Assembly (NCBI RefSeq): GCF_005146945.1
Contig: NZ_SWMS01000001.1
Span: 62,001-126,000, forward strand
Reading direction: 5' to 3'
DNA from: Prauserella endophytica
GTDB taxonomy: Bacteria; Actinomycetota; Actinomycetes; Mycobacteriales; Pseudonocardiaceae
DNA length: 64,000 bases
This document shows, piece after piece, positions 10,249 through 18,864 of the stretch; position 1 is the stretch's first letter, and the number at the start of each line of letters is the position of its first letter. Position numbers and translations under genes: made by a program. The notes beneath the pieces are model-generated. The model was not told the DNA's origin. It worked only from the letters and a program-made list of their open reading frames with translations, and did no database searches.

Positions 10249-11871
10249 GTGTCCGAAACGCCGTATCCGGCACCGCCCATCCGGCTCCCCTCGCGGTTGA
10301 CGCCGGGCAGGCTGCTGCGCGCGATGCTGCGCAGCCGCCCGTGGCTGGCCGTCGGGGCCATGGTGTTCGGTGCGCTGTGGCTGGTGCCCGGCGCGCTGCT
10401 GCCGCTCGCGGTCGGAGCGGCGATCGACGACGGCATCGCGGGCGGTGACACCGCCACACTGGTCTGGCTCGCGGTGCTCGTGGTCGGCATCGGCGTGGCA
10501 CAGGCCGTCTTCGGCGGCACGCTGGACTTCCTCGGCGCCGGAATGTGGATGCACGGCGCCTCGGCGACACAGCGGCTGGTGTCCACGCACGCGACCCGGC
10601 TCGGCTCCTCGCTGCGCGAGCAGGCGAGCTCTGGTGAGGTGCTGGCCATCACGTCCGCCGACATCGACAAGATCGGTTACGGCTTCGAGGTCGTCGGCCG
10701 CGTCGTCGGCTCGATCGTGGCGTTCCTCACGGTCGGCATCGTGCTGCTGACGTACTCGCCGCTGCTCGGCGGTGTCGCGCTCGTCGGCGTGCCGCTGGCG
10801 GTGGCGGGGATCGGGCCGTTGATCGCGCCGTTGCAGCGCAAGCTCGAAACGCAGCGCGAGGAGCTGTCGGCGGTCAACGCGCTCGGCTCCGACATCGTCT
10901 CCGGCCTGCGGATCCTGCGTGGCATCGGCGGCGAGCGGCAGTTCCTCGGCCGCTTCCGCGCGGCGAGCCAGCGCGTGCGCAGGGCGGGCGTCGACGTGGC
11001 GCGCAGCGAGTCGTGGCTCACCGGGGCGGAAGTCCTGCTGCCCGGGCTGGTCACCGTGGTGATCACCTGGCTCGGCGCTCGGCTGGCCGTCGCGGGAACG
11101 ATCAGCGTCGGCGAGCTCGTGGCGTTCTACGGGGCCTCGGCGTTCCTGGTGATCCCGGTCAGCACCACCACCGAGAGCACGGGCGTATGGGCCTCGGCCT
11201 ACGTCTCCGCGCGCAAGGCGTGCCGGATCCTGAGCCTGCGCCCGCTGCTGGCCGAGCCGTCGGCGCCGCTGCGGTTGCCGGAGGGCCCGCTCGAACCGCA
11301 CGACGCCGAGAGCGGGTTCACGGCGGTCGCGGGCAAGCTCACCGTTGTCGACGTCGGAGCGGAGGCCGAGGGCCTCGCGGCGCGGCTGGCGCGGTTCACC
11401 GACGCCCGGCAGCCCGTGCTGCTGTCCGGCGTGCCCGTCGAGCGCGTCGCGCTGGCCGAGCTGCGCGGGCGCGTGGTGTACGCGCACAACCAGGACCTGT
11501 GGTTCTCCGGCGTACTCGCCGACGAGGTCGCCCCGGACACCCCGAGCGCCGTCTCCGTCGAGACGGCGCTGTGGGCGGCGGACGCGGACGACATCGTGGC
11601 CGCGCTGCCGGACGGCCTCGCGGAACGCATCGGCGAGCGGGGCCGGGAGGTCTCCGGAGGGCAGCGGCAGCGGCTCAGCCTCGCGCGGGCGCTCGCGACC
11701 GACGCCGACGTGCTGATCCTCGACGAGCCGACGTCGGCCGTCGACGCGCACACCGAGGCGCGGATCAGCGAGCGCGTCGCGACGCTGCGGCGGGGCAGGA
11801 CGACCGTGGTGTTCAGCCAGAGCCCGCTCTGGGCCGCGGTCGCGGACGAGGTGGTGACGAGGTGCAGCTGA
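10249..11871 (+). CDS. ABC exporter subunit with NBD lacking Walker A
   Basis: 540 aa. Six-helix exporter membrane domain (residues about 25-310) fused to a nucleotide-binding domain. The ABC signature [13 protein letters not shown] (from residue 468) and Walker B with catalytic Glu, [12 protein letters not shown] (from 488), are intact. Where the P-loop should stand there is only [18 protein letters not shown] and no GxxGxGK(S/T). The D-loop follows normally. The start is taken at GTG 10249; a GTG at 10198 lies next to the repeat. It overlaps the next gene by 10 bp, so the two form a heterodimeric exporter. Substrate unknown. Confidence 0.9.
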   Translation: MSETPYPAPPIRLPSRLTPGRLLRAMLRSRPWLAVGAMVFGALWLVPGALLPLAVGAAIDDGIAGGDTATLVWLAVLVVGIGVAQAVFGGTLDFLGAGMWMHGASATQRLVSTHATRLGSSLREQASSGEVLAITSADIDKIGYGFEVVGRVVGSIVAFLTVGIVLLTYSPLLGGVALVGVPLAVAGIGPLIAPLQRKLETQREELSAVNALGSDIVSGLRILRGIGGERQFLGRFRAASQRVRRAGVDVARSESWLTGAEVLLPGLVTVVITWLGARLAVAGTISVGELVAFYGASAFLVIPVSTTTESTGVWASAYVSARKACRILSLRPLLAEPSAPLRLPEGPLEPHDAESGFTAVAGKLTVVDVGAEAEGLAARLARFTDARQPVLLSGVPVERVALAELRGRVVYAHNQDLWFSGVLADEVAPDTPSAVSVETALWAADADDIVAALPDGLAERIGERGREVSGGQRQRLSLARALATDADVLILDEPTSAVDAHTEARISERVATLRRGRTTVVFSQSPLWAAVADEVVTRCS

Positions 11872-13649
11872 GGCTTCCCCTCGCGTCGAGGGCGGACGCG
11901 AGGAGCTGGGCGCGGACGACGTTCCGCGAGAACAGGGCCGACTTCCTGTGGGCGATCGGCCTGTTCGGCCTGGCGACGATGGCCGGGCTCGCGGGGCCGC
12001 AACTGCTCGGCTACCTCGTGGACGAGGTCGCACGCGGCTCGGACACGATCGGTATCGACCTGCTGGCGCTCGCGTTCCTGGCGGTGCTGCTGGTGCAGGC
12101 CGTGCTCAAGCGGGCGGCGCGTGTGCGCACCGGGGTGCTGGGCGAGCGGGTGCTGGCCTCGACGCGGGAGGAGTTCGTCGCCGCGTCGCTGCGCCTGCCG
12201 CTCGGCACCGTCGAGGCCGCCGGCACTGGCGACCTGCTGAGCCGGGCCACTTCGGACATCGAGCGCATCGACAACGCCACCCGCAATGCGATCCCCGAGA
12301 TCACGATCGCGGCGATCACCGTGGTGCTCACGGTGACGGCGATGATCGTCACCTCGCCGCTGCTGGCGCTTGGCCTGCTGGTGTCGGTGCCCGTGCTGTT
12401 CTTCCCGACGCGGTGGTACTGGCGCCGCTCACCGAAGGCGATCGAACGGATGCTGGAGGCGTGGTCAGGTGTGCAGTCGGGCACGCACGAGTCCGTCGAG
12501 GGCGCGCGCACGGCCGAGGCGCTCGGGCTGATCGGGCGCAGGGTCCGGCTCGGAGAGCGGGCGCTGCAGGGCGCGCTGAGCGGTGAGCGCGAGCTGCGAA
12601 GGCTCCAACTGCGGTGGGTGCCGTTCCTGGAGCTGTCGCACGCGCTGCCCGTCGCGGCGATGCTGCTGCTGGGCGGCTGGGCGTACTCGCAGGACCTGGT
12701 CGCGCTGGGCACGATCACCACGATGGTGCTCTACGTGCAGGCGCTGGCGTCCCCTTTGGACGAACTGCTGTGGTGGGTCGAGGACTTCGCCGTCGCGGGC
12801 ACCGCGCTGCGGCGGGTGCTCGGCGTGCGTACGCGGCCGGAGCCGAAGCAGGGGACGCCGCCGCGCGGCAGGGACATCGAGCTGCGCGGCGTGCGGTTCG
12901 CCTACGGGACGGGTCGCGAGGTGCTGCACGGTATCGACCTGCGCATCCCGCGTGGACAACGGCTCGCGGTCGTGGGCCCTTCCGGCGCGGGCAAGTCGAC
13001 GCTGGGCAGGCTTCTCGCCGGTGTCGCGGCGCCGACGGCCGGTTCGGTGACGATCGGCGGCGTCGAGGTGTCGACCCTGCCGGACGACGTGCTGCGCGGC
13101 GAGGTGCTGTTGCTGACGCAGGAGCAGCACGTGTTCAGCGGGACCCTGCGGGAGAACCTGGCGCTGCCCGGCGACGGCGGAAGGCACAGCGGCGCGAAGC
13201 GCCTCGATGGGGGGTGGCGGCCGGGCGACGGGTGGGCCGACGAGGAGCTGCTCGACGCGCTCGCCTCGGTTGGTGCGCGGGAGTGGGCGGCGGCGTTGCC
13301 GGACGGGCTGGACACGAAGCTCGGCACGGGAGCGCACGCGGTGCCCCCTGCGATGGCGCAGCAGCTCGCGCTGGCGCGCGTGGTGCTGGCCGACCCGCAC
13401 ACACTGGTGCTCGACGAGGCGACGTCGCTGCTGGACACGTCGTCGGCCAGGGAGCTGGAGCGGACACTCGCGAACGTGCTGGCGGGGCGGACCGTGATCG
13501 CGATCGCCCACCGCCTCCACACGGCCGCCGCTGCCGACCGGGTGGCCGTGGTGGAGGACGGCCGCGTCACCGAGCTCGGCAGCCATGCCGAACTGCTCGC
13601 CGCCGAAGGCCCCTACGCCCGCCTGGTCCACGCCGCCCACGCGGAGTGA
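11862..13649 (+). CDS. ABC exporter subunit with NBD lacking the signature motif
   Basis: 595 aa; GTG start overlapping the end of the partner gene. Six-helix membrane domain, then an NBD with an intact Walker [11 protein letters not shown] (from residue 371), and Walker [12 protein letters not shown] (from 515). The LSGGQ signature is replaced by [14 protein letters not shown] (from about 493). The losses are complementary to those of the first subunit: its Walker A can pair with the partner's signature, but the second composite site has neither motif. Between the Q-loop region and the lost signature an in-frame repeat-derived insertion of about 18 residues is present (13170-13231). Confidence 0.9.
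   Translation: MQLRLPLASRADARSWARTTFRENRADFLWAIGLFGLATMAGLAGPQLLGYLVDEVARGSDTIGIDLLALAFLAVLLVQAVLKRAARVRTGVLGERVLASTREEFVAASLRLPLGTVEAAGTGDLLSRATSDIERIDNATRNAIPEITIAAITVVLTVTAMIVTSPLLALGLLVSVPVLFFPTRWYWRRSPKAIERMLEAWSGVQSGTHESVEGARTAEALGLIGRRVRLGERALQGALSGERELRRLQLRWVPFLELSHALPVAAMLLLGGWAYSQDLVALGTITTMVLYVQALASPLDELLWWVEDFAVAGTALRRVLGVRTRPEPKQGTPPRGRDIELRGVRFAYGTGREVLHGIDLRIPRGQRLAVVGPSGAGKSTLGRLLAGVAAPTAGSVTIGGVEVSTLPDDVLRGEVLLLTQEQHVFSGTLRENLALPGDGGRHSGAKRLDGGWRPGDGWADEELLDALASVGAREWAAALPDGLDTKLGTGAHAVPPAMAQQLALARVVLADPHTLVLDEATSLLDTSSARELERTLANVLAGRTVIAIAHRLHTAAAADRVAVVEDGRVTELGSHAELLAAEGPYARLVHAAHAE
13170..13231 (+). repeat. repeat element inserted in frame within ABC ATPase gene
   Basis: The hairpin GGCGC-GAA-GCGCC followed by TC occurs at 13191-13205, and GGGTGGGC closes the element, exactly as in the tandem block at 10062-10155. 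Flanking direct copies of GGCGACGG at 13170-13177 and 13224-13231 look like a duplicated target. At protein level it adds [15 protein letters not shown] between two PGDG copies without breaking the frame. Confidence 0.75.
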
Positions 13650-13658
13650 CCAACTGCA

Positions 13659-13706
13659 CCCAAGGCCACCTTTGGTGCGCTCAACGCAACAAAGGTGGCC
13701 TTGGGG
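13659..13706. terminator. AAGGCCACC palindrome, subfamily A, between convergent genes
   Basis: Inverted repeat with arms CCCAAGGCCACCTTTGGTGCG and CGCAACAAAGGTGGCCTTGGG around a short CTCAA loop; there is one mismatch in the stem (GGT against AAC). It lies between the ends of the ABC exporter operon and phnE. Probably a bidirectional terminator and one copy of a dispersed family. Confidence 0.8.
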
Positions 13707-13714
13707 AGCGTCGG

Positions 13715-14518
13715 TCAGGCTCCGATGCGGCGGCGGATCAGGGCTGAGAGCTGGTCCACCACGATCACGAGGACGAGCACCACCAGGATGTGGGTCACCA
13801 TCTCGTCGAAGCGGAACAGCTTGATCGACTGGTTGATCAGGAAGCCGATGCCGCCCGCGCCGACGAGGCCCAGCACGAGCGACGAGCGCACGTTCACGTC
13901 GAAGCGGTAGAGCAGCAGCCCGACCAGCTGCGGCAACGCCGTCGGCAACACGGCGTGCGCGGCGACCTGCACGCGGCTCGCGCCGTGCACCCGCAACGCG
14001 TCGCGCGGGCCGAGGTCGGTCTCCTCCATGGCCTCGGCCCACAGCTTGCCCAGCACGCCGGTGTTGTGGAACACGAGGGCGAGCACCCCGGCGAACGGCC
14101 CGAGGCCAACGGCCGTCACGAAGATCAACGCGAACACCACGTCCGGCACCGACCGCAGGAACGACAGCACGGAGCGCGCCACCTGGTACGCGGCCGGGCC
14201 GCTCGTGGTCGCGCGCGCGGCGAGCAGCGCGAGCACCAGCGCGAATGGCACCGAGAACGTCGTGCCCAGCAGCCCGATCCCGAGCGTCACCAGCGCGGCC
14301 TCCAGGCTCGGCCGCAGCACCGTGTCCCACGTGAGGTCCGGCGGCAGCGCCTCGGCGGAGAAGCCCGCGATGCCGTCGGCGCCCTGCACGAGCGCGGCCG
14401 GGGAGAAGCCCGTGGCGTTCCACGCGAACACGTGCAGGGCGACCACGGCGGCCGCGATCCCGAGCGCGAGCGGCGACGGCCAGCGCCGCCGAGGCGGAGC
14501 GGGGGTCGTTACTGTCAT
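13715..14518 (-). CDS. phnE: phosphonate ABC transporter permease
   Basis: 267 aa, about six membrane helices. The EAA-type loop reads AMEETDLGPRDALRVHGASR, and LGLVGAGGIGFLINQSIKLF is the conserved PhnE C-terminal region. It forms the membrane channel for phosphonate uptake with PhnC and PhnD. The ATG at 14518 overlaps the phnC stop (ATGA), so translation is coupled. Last gene of the four-gene minus-strand operon starting at 17271. Confidence 0.93.
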   Translation of the reverse strand: MTVTTPAPPRRRWPSPLALGIAAAVVALHVFAWNATGFSPAALVQGADGIAGFSAEALPPDLTWDTVLRPSLEAALVTLGIGLLGTTFSVPFALVLALLAARATTSGPAAYQVARSVLSFLRSVPDVVFALIFVTAVGLGPFAGVLALVFHNTGVLGKLWAEAMEETDLGPRDALRVHGASRVQVAAHAVLPTALPQLVGLLLYRFDVNVRSSLVLGLVGAGGIGFLINQSIKLFRFDEMVTHILVVLVLVIVVDQLSALIRRRIGA

Positions 14519-15216
14519 GCGGCCGCCCTCTCCGGGAGGTAGAGCGCGTCGACGTCCGAACCGGACACGATCTCGGGCGGCCCGTCGACCGCCACGCGCC
14601 CGCCGAGCAAACCGACGATCCGGTCGGCCGAGCGCGCGAGCTGCGGCTGGTGCAGCACCGCCGCCACGGCAAGGCCCTCGTTCGCGAGGTCGGCGAGCAG
14701 CGTGATCACCTGGTCGGCCGCGCTCGGGTCCAATGCGGACACGGGCTCGTCGGCCAGCAGGACCCGGGGCCGCTGGCACAGCGCTCTGGCGATCGCGACG
14801 CGCTGCTGCTGTCCGCCGGAAAGGCGCGCCGCCCGCTCACCGGCGCGGTCGGCGAGGCCGACGCGGTCGAGGCAGCGCATCGCCTCCTCCCGCAGCTCGC
14901 GCGGGAACAACAGCGGCGACGCCGACCTGTGCAGCGGCAGCCTGCCCAGCGCGCCCGCGCATACGTTGTCGAGTGCGGTGCGCCTCCCGACCAGGTGGAT
15001 CCTCTGGAACACCATGGCGGGCCTGCCGTCCGTGTGGATCTCGCCCGCGTCCGGTGTCTCCAAGCCGACCACGCAGCGCAGCGCCGTGGACTTGCCAGAC
15101 CCGTTCGCGCCGAGCACCGCCACGAATTCGCCCGCTCGCACATCGAGGTCGAAACCGGTGAGCACGGGCCGTCCCGCGAACGACTTCGTGAGGCTTCTGA
15201 TCTCCAGCGCCGCCAT
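14515..15216 (-). CDS. phnC: phosphonate ABC transporter ATP-binding protein
   Basis: 233 aa. Complete ABC ATPase: Walker A GANGSGKST near residue 34, Q-loop VFQRIHLVGRRTALDNV typical of PhnC, signature LSGGQQQRVAIARAL, and Walker B VLLADEPVSALD. Energises phosphonate import. Three bases separate its start from the phnD stop, and it overlaps phnE by 4 bp. Confidence 0.95.
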   Translation of the reverse strand: MAALEIRSLTKSFAGRPVLTGFDLDVRAGEFVAVLGANGSGKSTALRCVVGLETPDAGEIHTDGRPAMVFQRIHLVGRRTALDNVCAGALGRLPLHRSASPLLFPRELREEAMRCLDRVGLADRAGERAARLSGGQQQRVAIARALCQRPRVLLADEPVSALDPSAADQVITLLADLANEGLAVAAVLHQPQLARSADRIVGLLGGRVAVDGPPEIVSGSDVDALYLPERAAA

Positions 15217-15219
15217 GGC

Positions 15220-16128
15220 TCAGACGTCCCCTTCGGACAGGCCGAGCGTGGAGGCCAGCTCGAACAGCGGCTGGTAGGTCTGCTCGTCGACCCGCGCGAG
15301 CGGACCGGGCGGGTCGACGTCGAGAAACGCGCCGACCTTCGCGACGTCGGCAGGGCTCAGCTCCAGCAGCGCCTTGCGCACCCGCTCCTTGAACGCCGGG
15401 TCGAGGTTGCCGCGCACGGTGATCGGGTCGTTCGGGATCGGCTCGGACCTCCAGACCTGCCGGAACTCCGACTCGTCGAACGAGCCCTCCGCCTTGGCGG
15501 TCGCCAGCTGCTGGCTGTTGATCTGCGCCGCCTCCACCTTGCCGTTGGTGAGCGCGAGCAGCGCCTCGGGATGCCCGCCGGCGTAGTCGATCTTGACGTC
15601 GGAGTCCTTCAGGCCCGCTTCGCGCAGGGCGTAGCGCGGCAGCGCGTCACCCGAGGTGGAGCCGACACCGCCGAGCGCGAGGGAGCGGCCGCGCAGGTCG
15701 GCGACGGTCCTGATCGGCGAGTCCTTCGGTACCCAGATGCCCGCGGTGTAGGTGGTGAGCTCCCCGTTCGCGTCGGCGAAGGACACCATCGGCTCGGCGC
15801 CGGCCTGCTGGCTCGCGAAGACGTACCCGAGCGGACCGAACTGCGCGATCTCCAGCTGGTCGTTGCGCATCGCCAGCACCTCGGCGGAGTAGTCGTCGAC
15901 CACCTTCAGCTCCACCGGGCAGTCCAAAGTGGTCTGCAACGCTCGCGCCAGCACCTGGTATGCGGGGGTGAGCTTGGCCGGGTCCTCGTAGGGCTCGACG
16001 CCGAACCGGATCGTGCCGCCGGGGCACGTCGCGGCGTCGGCGGACTCGGAGTCCGAACCGCAGGCCGTGAGCGACAGGGTGAGCAGGGCCGCCGCGCCGA
16101 GCGCGACGAAGCGGGAACGGGAGGACAT
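15220..16128 (-). CDS. phnD: phosphonate ABC transporter substrate-binding lipoprotein
   Basis: 302 aa. Signal peptide with lipobox LTAC (Cys23), so the protein is a lipoprotein on the outer face of the membrane. The mature part has PhnD-type features: IRFGVEPYEDPAKLTPAY, QLEIAQFGPLGYVFA, and GRSLALGGVGSTSGDALPRY. It captures organophosphonates for PhnEC. AAGGAGA precedes the ATG. It starts 18 bp after the FAD oxidoreductase gene. Confidence 0.95.
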   Translation of the reverse strand: MSSRSRFVALGAAALLTLSLTACGSDSESADAATCPGGTIRFGVEPYEDPAKLTPAYQVLARALQTTLDCPVELKVVDDYSAEVLAMRNDQLEIAQFGPLGYVFASQQAGAEPMVSFADANGELTTYTAGIWVPKDSPIRTVADLRGRSLALGGVGSTSGDALPRYALREAGLKDSDVKIDYAGGHPEALLALTNGKVEAAQINSQQLATAKAEGSFDESEFRQVWRSEPIPNDPITVRGNLDPAFKERVRKALLELSPADVAKVGAFLDVDPPGPLARVDEQTYQPLFELASTLGLSEGDV

Positions 16129-16146
16129 GGGAATTCTCCTTGGGGA

Positions 16147-17271
16147 TCAGGAAACGAGGTCGTCCAGCACCGTGGGCGCGAGGCCGAGTGCCGTGGTCAT
16201 GCCGATGCCGGAGGTGACCGCGACGACGCGCACACCCTCGGCCGGGCTATCGACGAGGAAGGGTTCGGGCGCCGAGGCGTAAACGCCGCGCCAGCGCTCG
16301 CGCACGGTCAGGGCGCCGACGCCGAGCAGGCGCGCCGTCTCGGCGAGCACGCGATCGTCGAGTTCCTCGCGCCGGTAGGGGTCGACGGTCCGCTGGTAGC
16401 TGTGGGTGTCGCCGATGGTCAGGTCACCGCCGGGTAGCTGCGTGAGCATGAGGTTCATGCCGATGGCGAGCAGGTCGGGGTGCTCGGCCTCGAAGCGCGC
16501 GCGGACGGCGGCGAGGCTCGGGCACGCCTCGAACCCGGAGTAGCGAAGCAGCGAGAGCCCCGTGAGCACCGCGTGCTCGATCTCGCGGCCGTGCGGGTCG
16601 GCCACCCGCAGCATCCGCAGCGAGCAGCGCTGGACCTCCCTGCGCTCGGTCAGCTCCGGGAAGTGCCGGTCGACGTCGTGCCCGACGGCGACCACGACGT
16701 GCCCGGCCCGTACGCGACCCCTGCTCGTGGCGACCTCTCCTGGCTCGATGACGTGGGCCGTGGTGCCCCAGTGGAAGCGCACGCCCCGCTCGGCGAGCAG
16801 CCTCGCGATCGCGTGCACGGCCTCGCGCGGGTCGACGCGGAGGTCAAGCGGCAGGACGGCGCCCCCGACCACTCCGTCGCCGACCGGCACCCGGCTCGCC
16901 ACGCCCGCCGGGTCGAGCAGCTTCACCTGCCCGCCCCGCAGCCCGGCGAACTCGTTCAGCACCGCGTACTCGTCGTCGGCGCGGGCGACCACCACCGTGC
17001 CGCTCTCGCAGAGCCAGAACCCGGCGTCCTTGGCCAGGCGCAGCCAGTGCTCGCGGGCGGAGAGCGCGTAGCCGAGCGCGGGGCCGTCCTGCGCGGTGAC
17101 GCAGCCGTGCCCGAAGTTGCGCACCGACGCGCCGGTCGCCCGCTCGTCGCGCTCGAGCACCACCACCGAGAGCCCGCGTTCCGAGGCCGCGTAGGCGTGC
17201 GCGAGGCCGACGATCCCGGCCCCGATCACGACGACGTCGGCGGAGCCGAGCAAGCGAGCAGAACTTGTCAT
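16147..17271 (-). CDS. FAD-dependent oxidoreductase linked to phosphonate catabolism (TIGR03364 type)
   Basis: 374 aa, DAAO/sarcosine-oxidase fold. The FAD-binding Rossmann motif is VVVIGAGIVGLAHA near residue 11, and the C-terminus has VVAVTSGIGMTTALGLAP. Members of this family occur beside phnCDE and phosphonatase genes and oxidise 2-aminoethylphosphonate or N-methyl derivatives to phosphonoacetaldehyde. No phnW transaminase is visible here, so this enzyme probably supplies the aldehyde to the phosphonatase at 18127. The start ATG 17271 lies inside a perfect 14-bp palindrome. First gene of the phn operon. Confidence 0.85.
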   Translation of the reverse strand: MTSSARLLGSADVVVIGAGIVGLAHAYAASERGLSVVVLERDERATGASVRNFGHGCVTAQDGPALGYALSAREHWLRLAKDAGFWLCESGTVVVARADDEYAVLNEFAGLRGGQVKLLDPAGVASRVPVGDGVVGGAVLPLDLRVDPREAVHAIARLLAERGVRFHWGTTAHVIEPGEVATSRGRVRAGHVVVAVGHDVDRHFPELTERREVQRCSLRMLRVADPHGREIEHAVLTGLSLLRYSGFEACPSLAAVRARFEAEHPDLLAIGMNLMLTQLPGGDLTIGDTHSYQRTVDPYRREELDDRVLAETARLLGVGALTVRERWRGVYASAPEPFLVDSPAEGVRVVAVTSGIGMTTALGLAPTVLDDLVS

Positions 17272-17277
17272 GACAAG
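17264..17277. promoter_or_regulatory. palindrome over the FAD oxidoreductase start codon
   Basis: CTTGTCATGACAAG, a perfect 14-bp dyad whose centre contains the start codon. Candidate binding site of the divergently encoded GntR regulator; binding here would block the phn operon directly. Confidence 0.45.
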
Positions 17278-17353
17278 AACGCTCGAACAAGCCGCCATCG
17301 TCCGTCAATACGAGCAGGGAGAACGTCTGTGGCTGTTCATCTAGGCTTAACGG

Positions 17354-17375
17354 TTGACGCTAGCTGTATAGTCAA
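17354..17375. promoter_or_regulatory. inverted repeat before the GntR gene
   Basis: TTGAC (17354-17358) and GTCAA (17371-17375) flank a centre containing GCTAGC and TATAGT, 5 bp before the GTG start of the GntR gene. The TATAGT may be the -10 box. A likely autoregulatory operator. Confidence 0.4.
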
Positions 17376-17380
17376 GTCTC

Positions 17381-18130
17381 GTGGATGTTCCCCTGCACGA
17401 GCAGATCGCCGCCGACCTGCGTCGCCGCATCTCCTCCGGTGAGCTCCCAGTGGGAGCCGCAGTGCCCTCCGAATCGCAGTTGTGCGCGCAATGGAACGCC
17501 TCGCGCGGGCCGATCCGGCAGGCGCTCACGGCGCTGCGAGCCGAGGGCATGATCGGCGGCGGGAGGGGCAAGCCACCGGTGGTGCGCAGGCAGGCGCTGA
17601 GCCAGCCGTTCGAGACTTTTCTGTCGTTCTCGCGCTGGGTCCACGGGCTCGGCCGCACGCCGGGGCAGCGGACGCTGGAGGTCGCGCGCAGGCCGGCGAC
17701 GGTCGAGCTCGCCGACGAGCTCGACCTCGACGAGGGCGACCCGGTGGTGCAGGTGCTGCGCCTGCGGCTGATCGACGAGACGCCGACGATGATCGAGCGC
17801 ACGACGTTCGTCGAACCCGTCGGGCGCCTGCTGTTCGACTACGACTGCGACTCCGGCTCCATCTACGCCTACCTCGGCGAGCACGGCGTCGACATGAGCA
17901 ACGCCCGCCACCTCATGGACGCGGTCGCCGCGGACGCCACCGACAGCGAGCTGCTCGGCATCGACGTCGGCGCGCCACTGCTGCGGGAGCGGCGCAGGGC
18001 CAGCGGGCTCGACGGCAGGCCCGTCGAGTACTCCGACGACCGCTACCGGCCCGACCTGGTCAGCTTCGCCATCGAGAACTCACAGCGCGCGCAGCCCGCG
18101 TTCGCCAGGAACTGGAGGTCAGCCTCGTGA
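17381..18130 (+). CDS. GntR-family (HutC/PhnF-like) transcriptional regulator
   Basis: 249 aa. The N-terminal winged helix covers residues 1-68 (PLHEQIAADLRRRISSGELP, SRGPIRQALTALRAEG). The UTRA ligand-binding domain fills about 85-240 (VVQVLRLRLIDETPTMIERT). In phosphonate loci such proteins repress uptake genes and respond to a phosphorus compound. GTG start, close behind a TATAGT and an inverted repeat. It is divergent from the phn operon and overlaps the phosphonatase gene by 4 bp (GTGA). Confidence 0.9.
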   Translation: MDVPLHEQIAADLRRRISSGELPVGAAVPSESQLCAQWNASRGPIRQALTALRAEGMIGGGRGKPPVVRRQALSQPFETFLSFSRWVHGLGRTPGQRTLEVARRPATVELADELDLDEGDPVVQVLRLRLIDETPTMIERTTFVEPVGRLLFDYDCDSGSIYAYLGEHGVDMSNARHLMDAVAADATDSELLGIDVGAPLLRERRRASGLDGRPVEYSDDRYRPDLVSFAIENSQRAQPAFARNWRSAS

Positions 18131-18798
18131 TCGAACTCGCCGTCTTCGACATCGCCGGCACCACCGTCGAGGAACGCAACGCGGTGTACACCGCGCTTGA
18201 AGAGGCCGTGGTCGCGGCGGGAGGAGCGCCGTCGAAGGACGACATCCAGCGGTGGATGGGCGCCGGCAAGCGCGAGGCCATCACCGCGATGCTCACCGAG
18301 TCCACGGGCCGCGTGCCGTCGGCGGACGTGGTGGACCAGGGCCTCGCCGACTTCCGCGCGCGGCTGGCCGCAGCCTACTCGGAGACGCCGCCCGTGCCGC
18401 TGCCCGGCGTACCCGAGGCAATCGCCTCGCTGCGGGCCGCCGGAGTGAAGGTGGCGTTGACGACGGGGTTTGAACGCGAGGTGGTGGACGCCCTGCTCAA
18501 GACGGTGGGCTGGGACGAAACGGTGATCGACGCGGTGGTGTGCGTTGACGATGTGCCCGCGGGACGCCCGGCGCCGTACATGATCTTCCGGGCCATGGAA
18601 CGCACCGGCGTGCGGGACGTGCGCAAGGTGCTGGCCGCGGGCGACACGGCGCGTGACCTCGAGGCGGGCACCAACGCCGGGGCGGCGTACGTGGTGGGCG
18701 TGCTGACGGGCGGCTACACCGCCGCCGACCTGGGCCGGGTCAACCACACGCACCTACTGCCGAGCGTCGCCGAAGTCCCCACCCTCCTGGCCCTCTGA
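18127..18798 (+). CDS. phosphonatase-like HAD hydrolase
   Basis: 223 aa. The HAD motif I is FDIAGTTV with nucleophile Asp8 and the Ala-Gly-Thr-Thr pattern of phosphonoacetaldehyde hydrolase (PhnX). Lys48 in MGAGK aligns with the Schiff-base Lys of PhnX, motif II is ALTTGF, and motif III/IV is AAGDTARDLEAG. The expected reaction is phosphonoacetaldehyde to acetaldehyde plus phosphate. It is coupled to the GntR gene by a GTGA overlap and is divergent from phnCDE and the FAD enzyme, giving a complete uptake-to-phosphate route. Confidence 0.87.
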   Translation: MIELAVFDIAGTTVEERNAVYTALEEAVVAAGGAPSKDDIQRWMGAGKREAITAMLTESTGRVPSADVVDQGLADFRARLAAAYSETPPVPLPGVPEAIASLRAAGVKVALTTGFEREVVDALLKTVGWDETVIDAVVCVDDVPAGRPAPYMIFRAMERTGVRDVRKVLAAGDTARDLEAGTNAGAAYVVGVLTGGYTAADLGRVNHTHLLPSVAEVPTLLAL

Positions 18799-18802
18799 CC
18801 AA

Positions 18803-18859
18803 CTGCAGTGAAGGCCACCATGCCTGCGTTGAACGCAGTGATGGTGGCCTTCACTGCAG
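18803..18859. terminator. AAGGCCACC palindrome, subfamily B, between convergent genes
   Basis: 57-bp inverted repeat with outer arms CTGCAGTGAAGGCCACCAT and ATGGTGGCCTTCACTGCAG, loop around GCGTTGAACGC. The base pair next to the core is changed on both sides (CCAT/ATGG instead of CCTT/AAGG), so the pairing is kept. It starts 4 bp after the phosphonatase stop and ends 5 bp before the purQ stop. Confidence 0.8.
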
Positions 18860-18864
18860 ACGGG

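Noticed and set aside
10249-11871. The missing Walker A of the first ABC subunit as a sequencing frameshift.
   Set aside because: The frame stays open with normal composition through the region, no other frame yields a P-loop, and the partner shows the matching loss of its signature.
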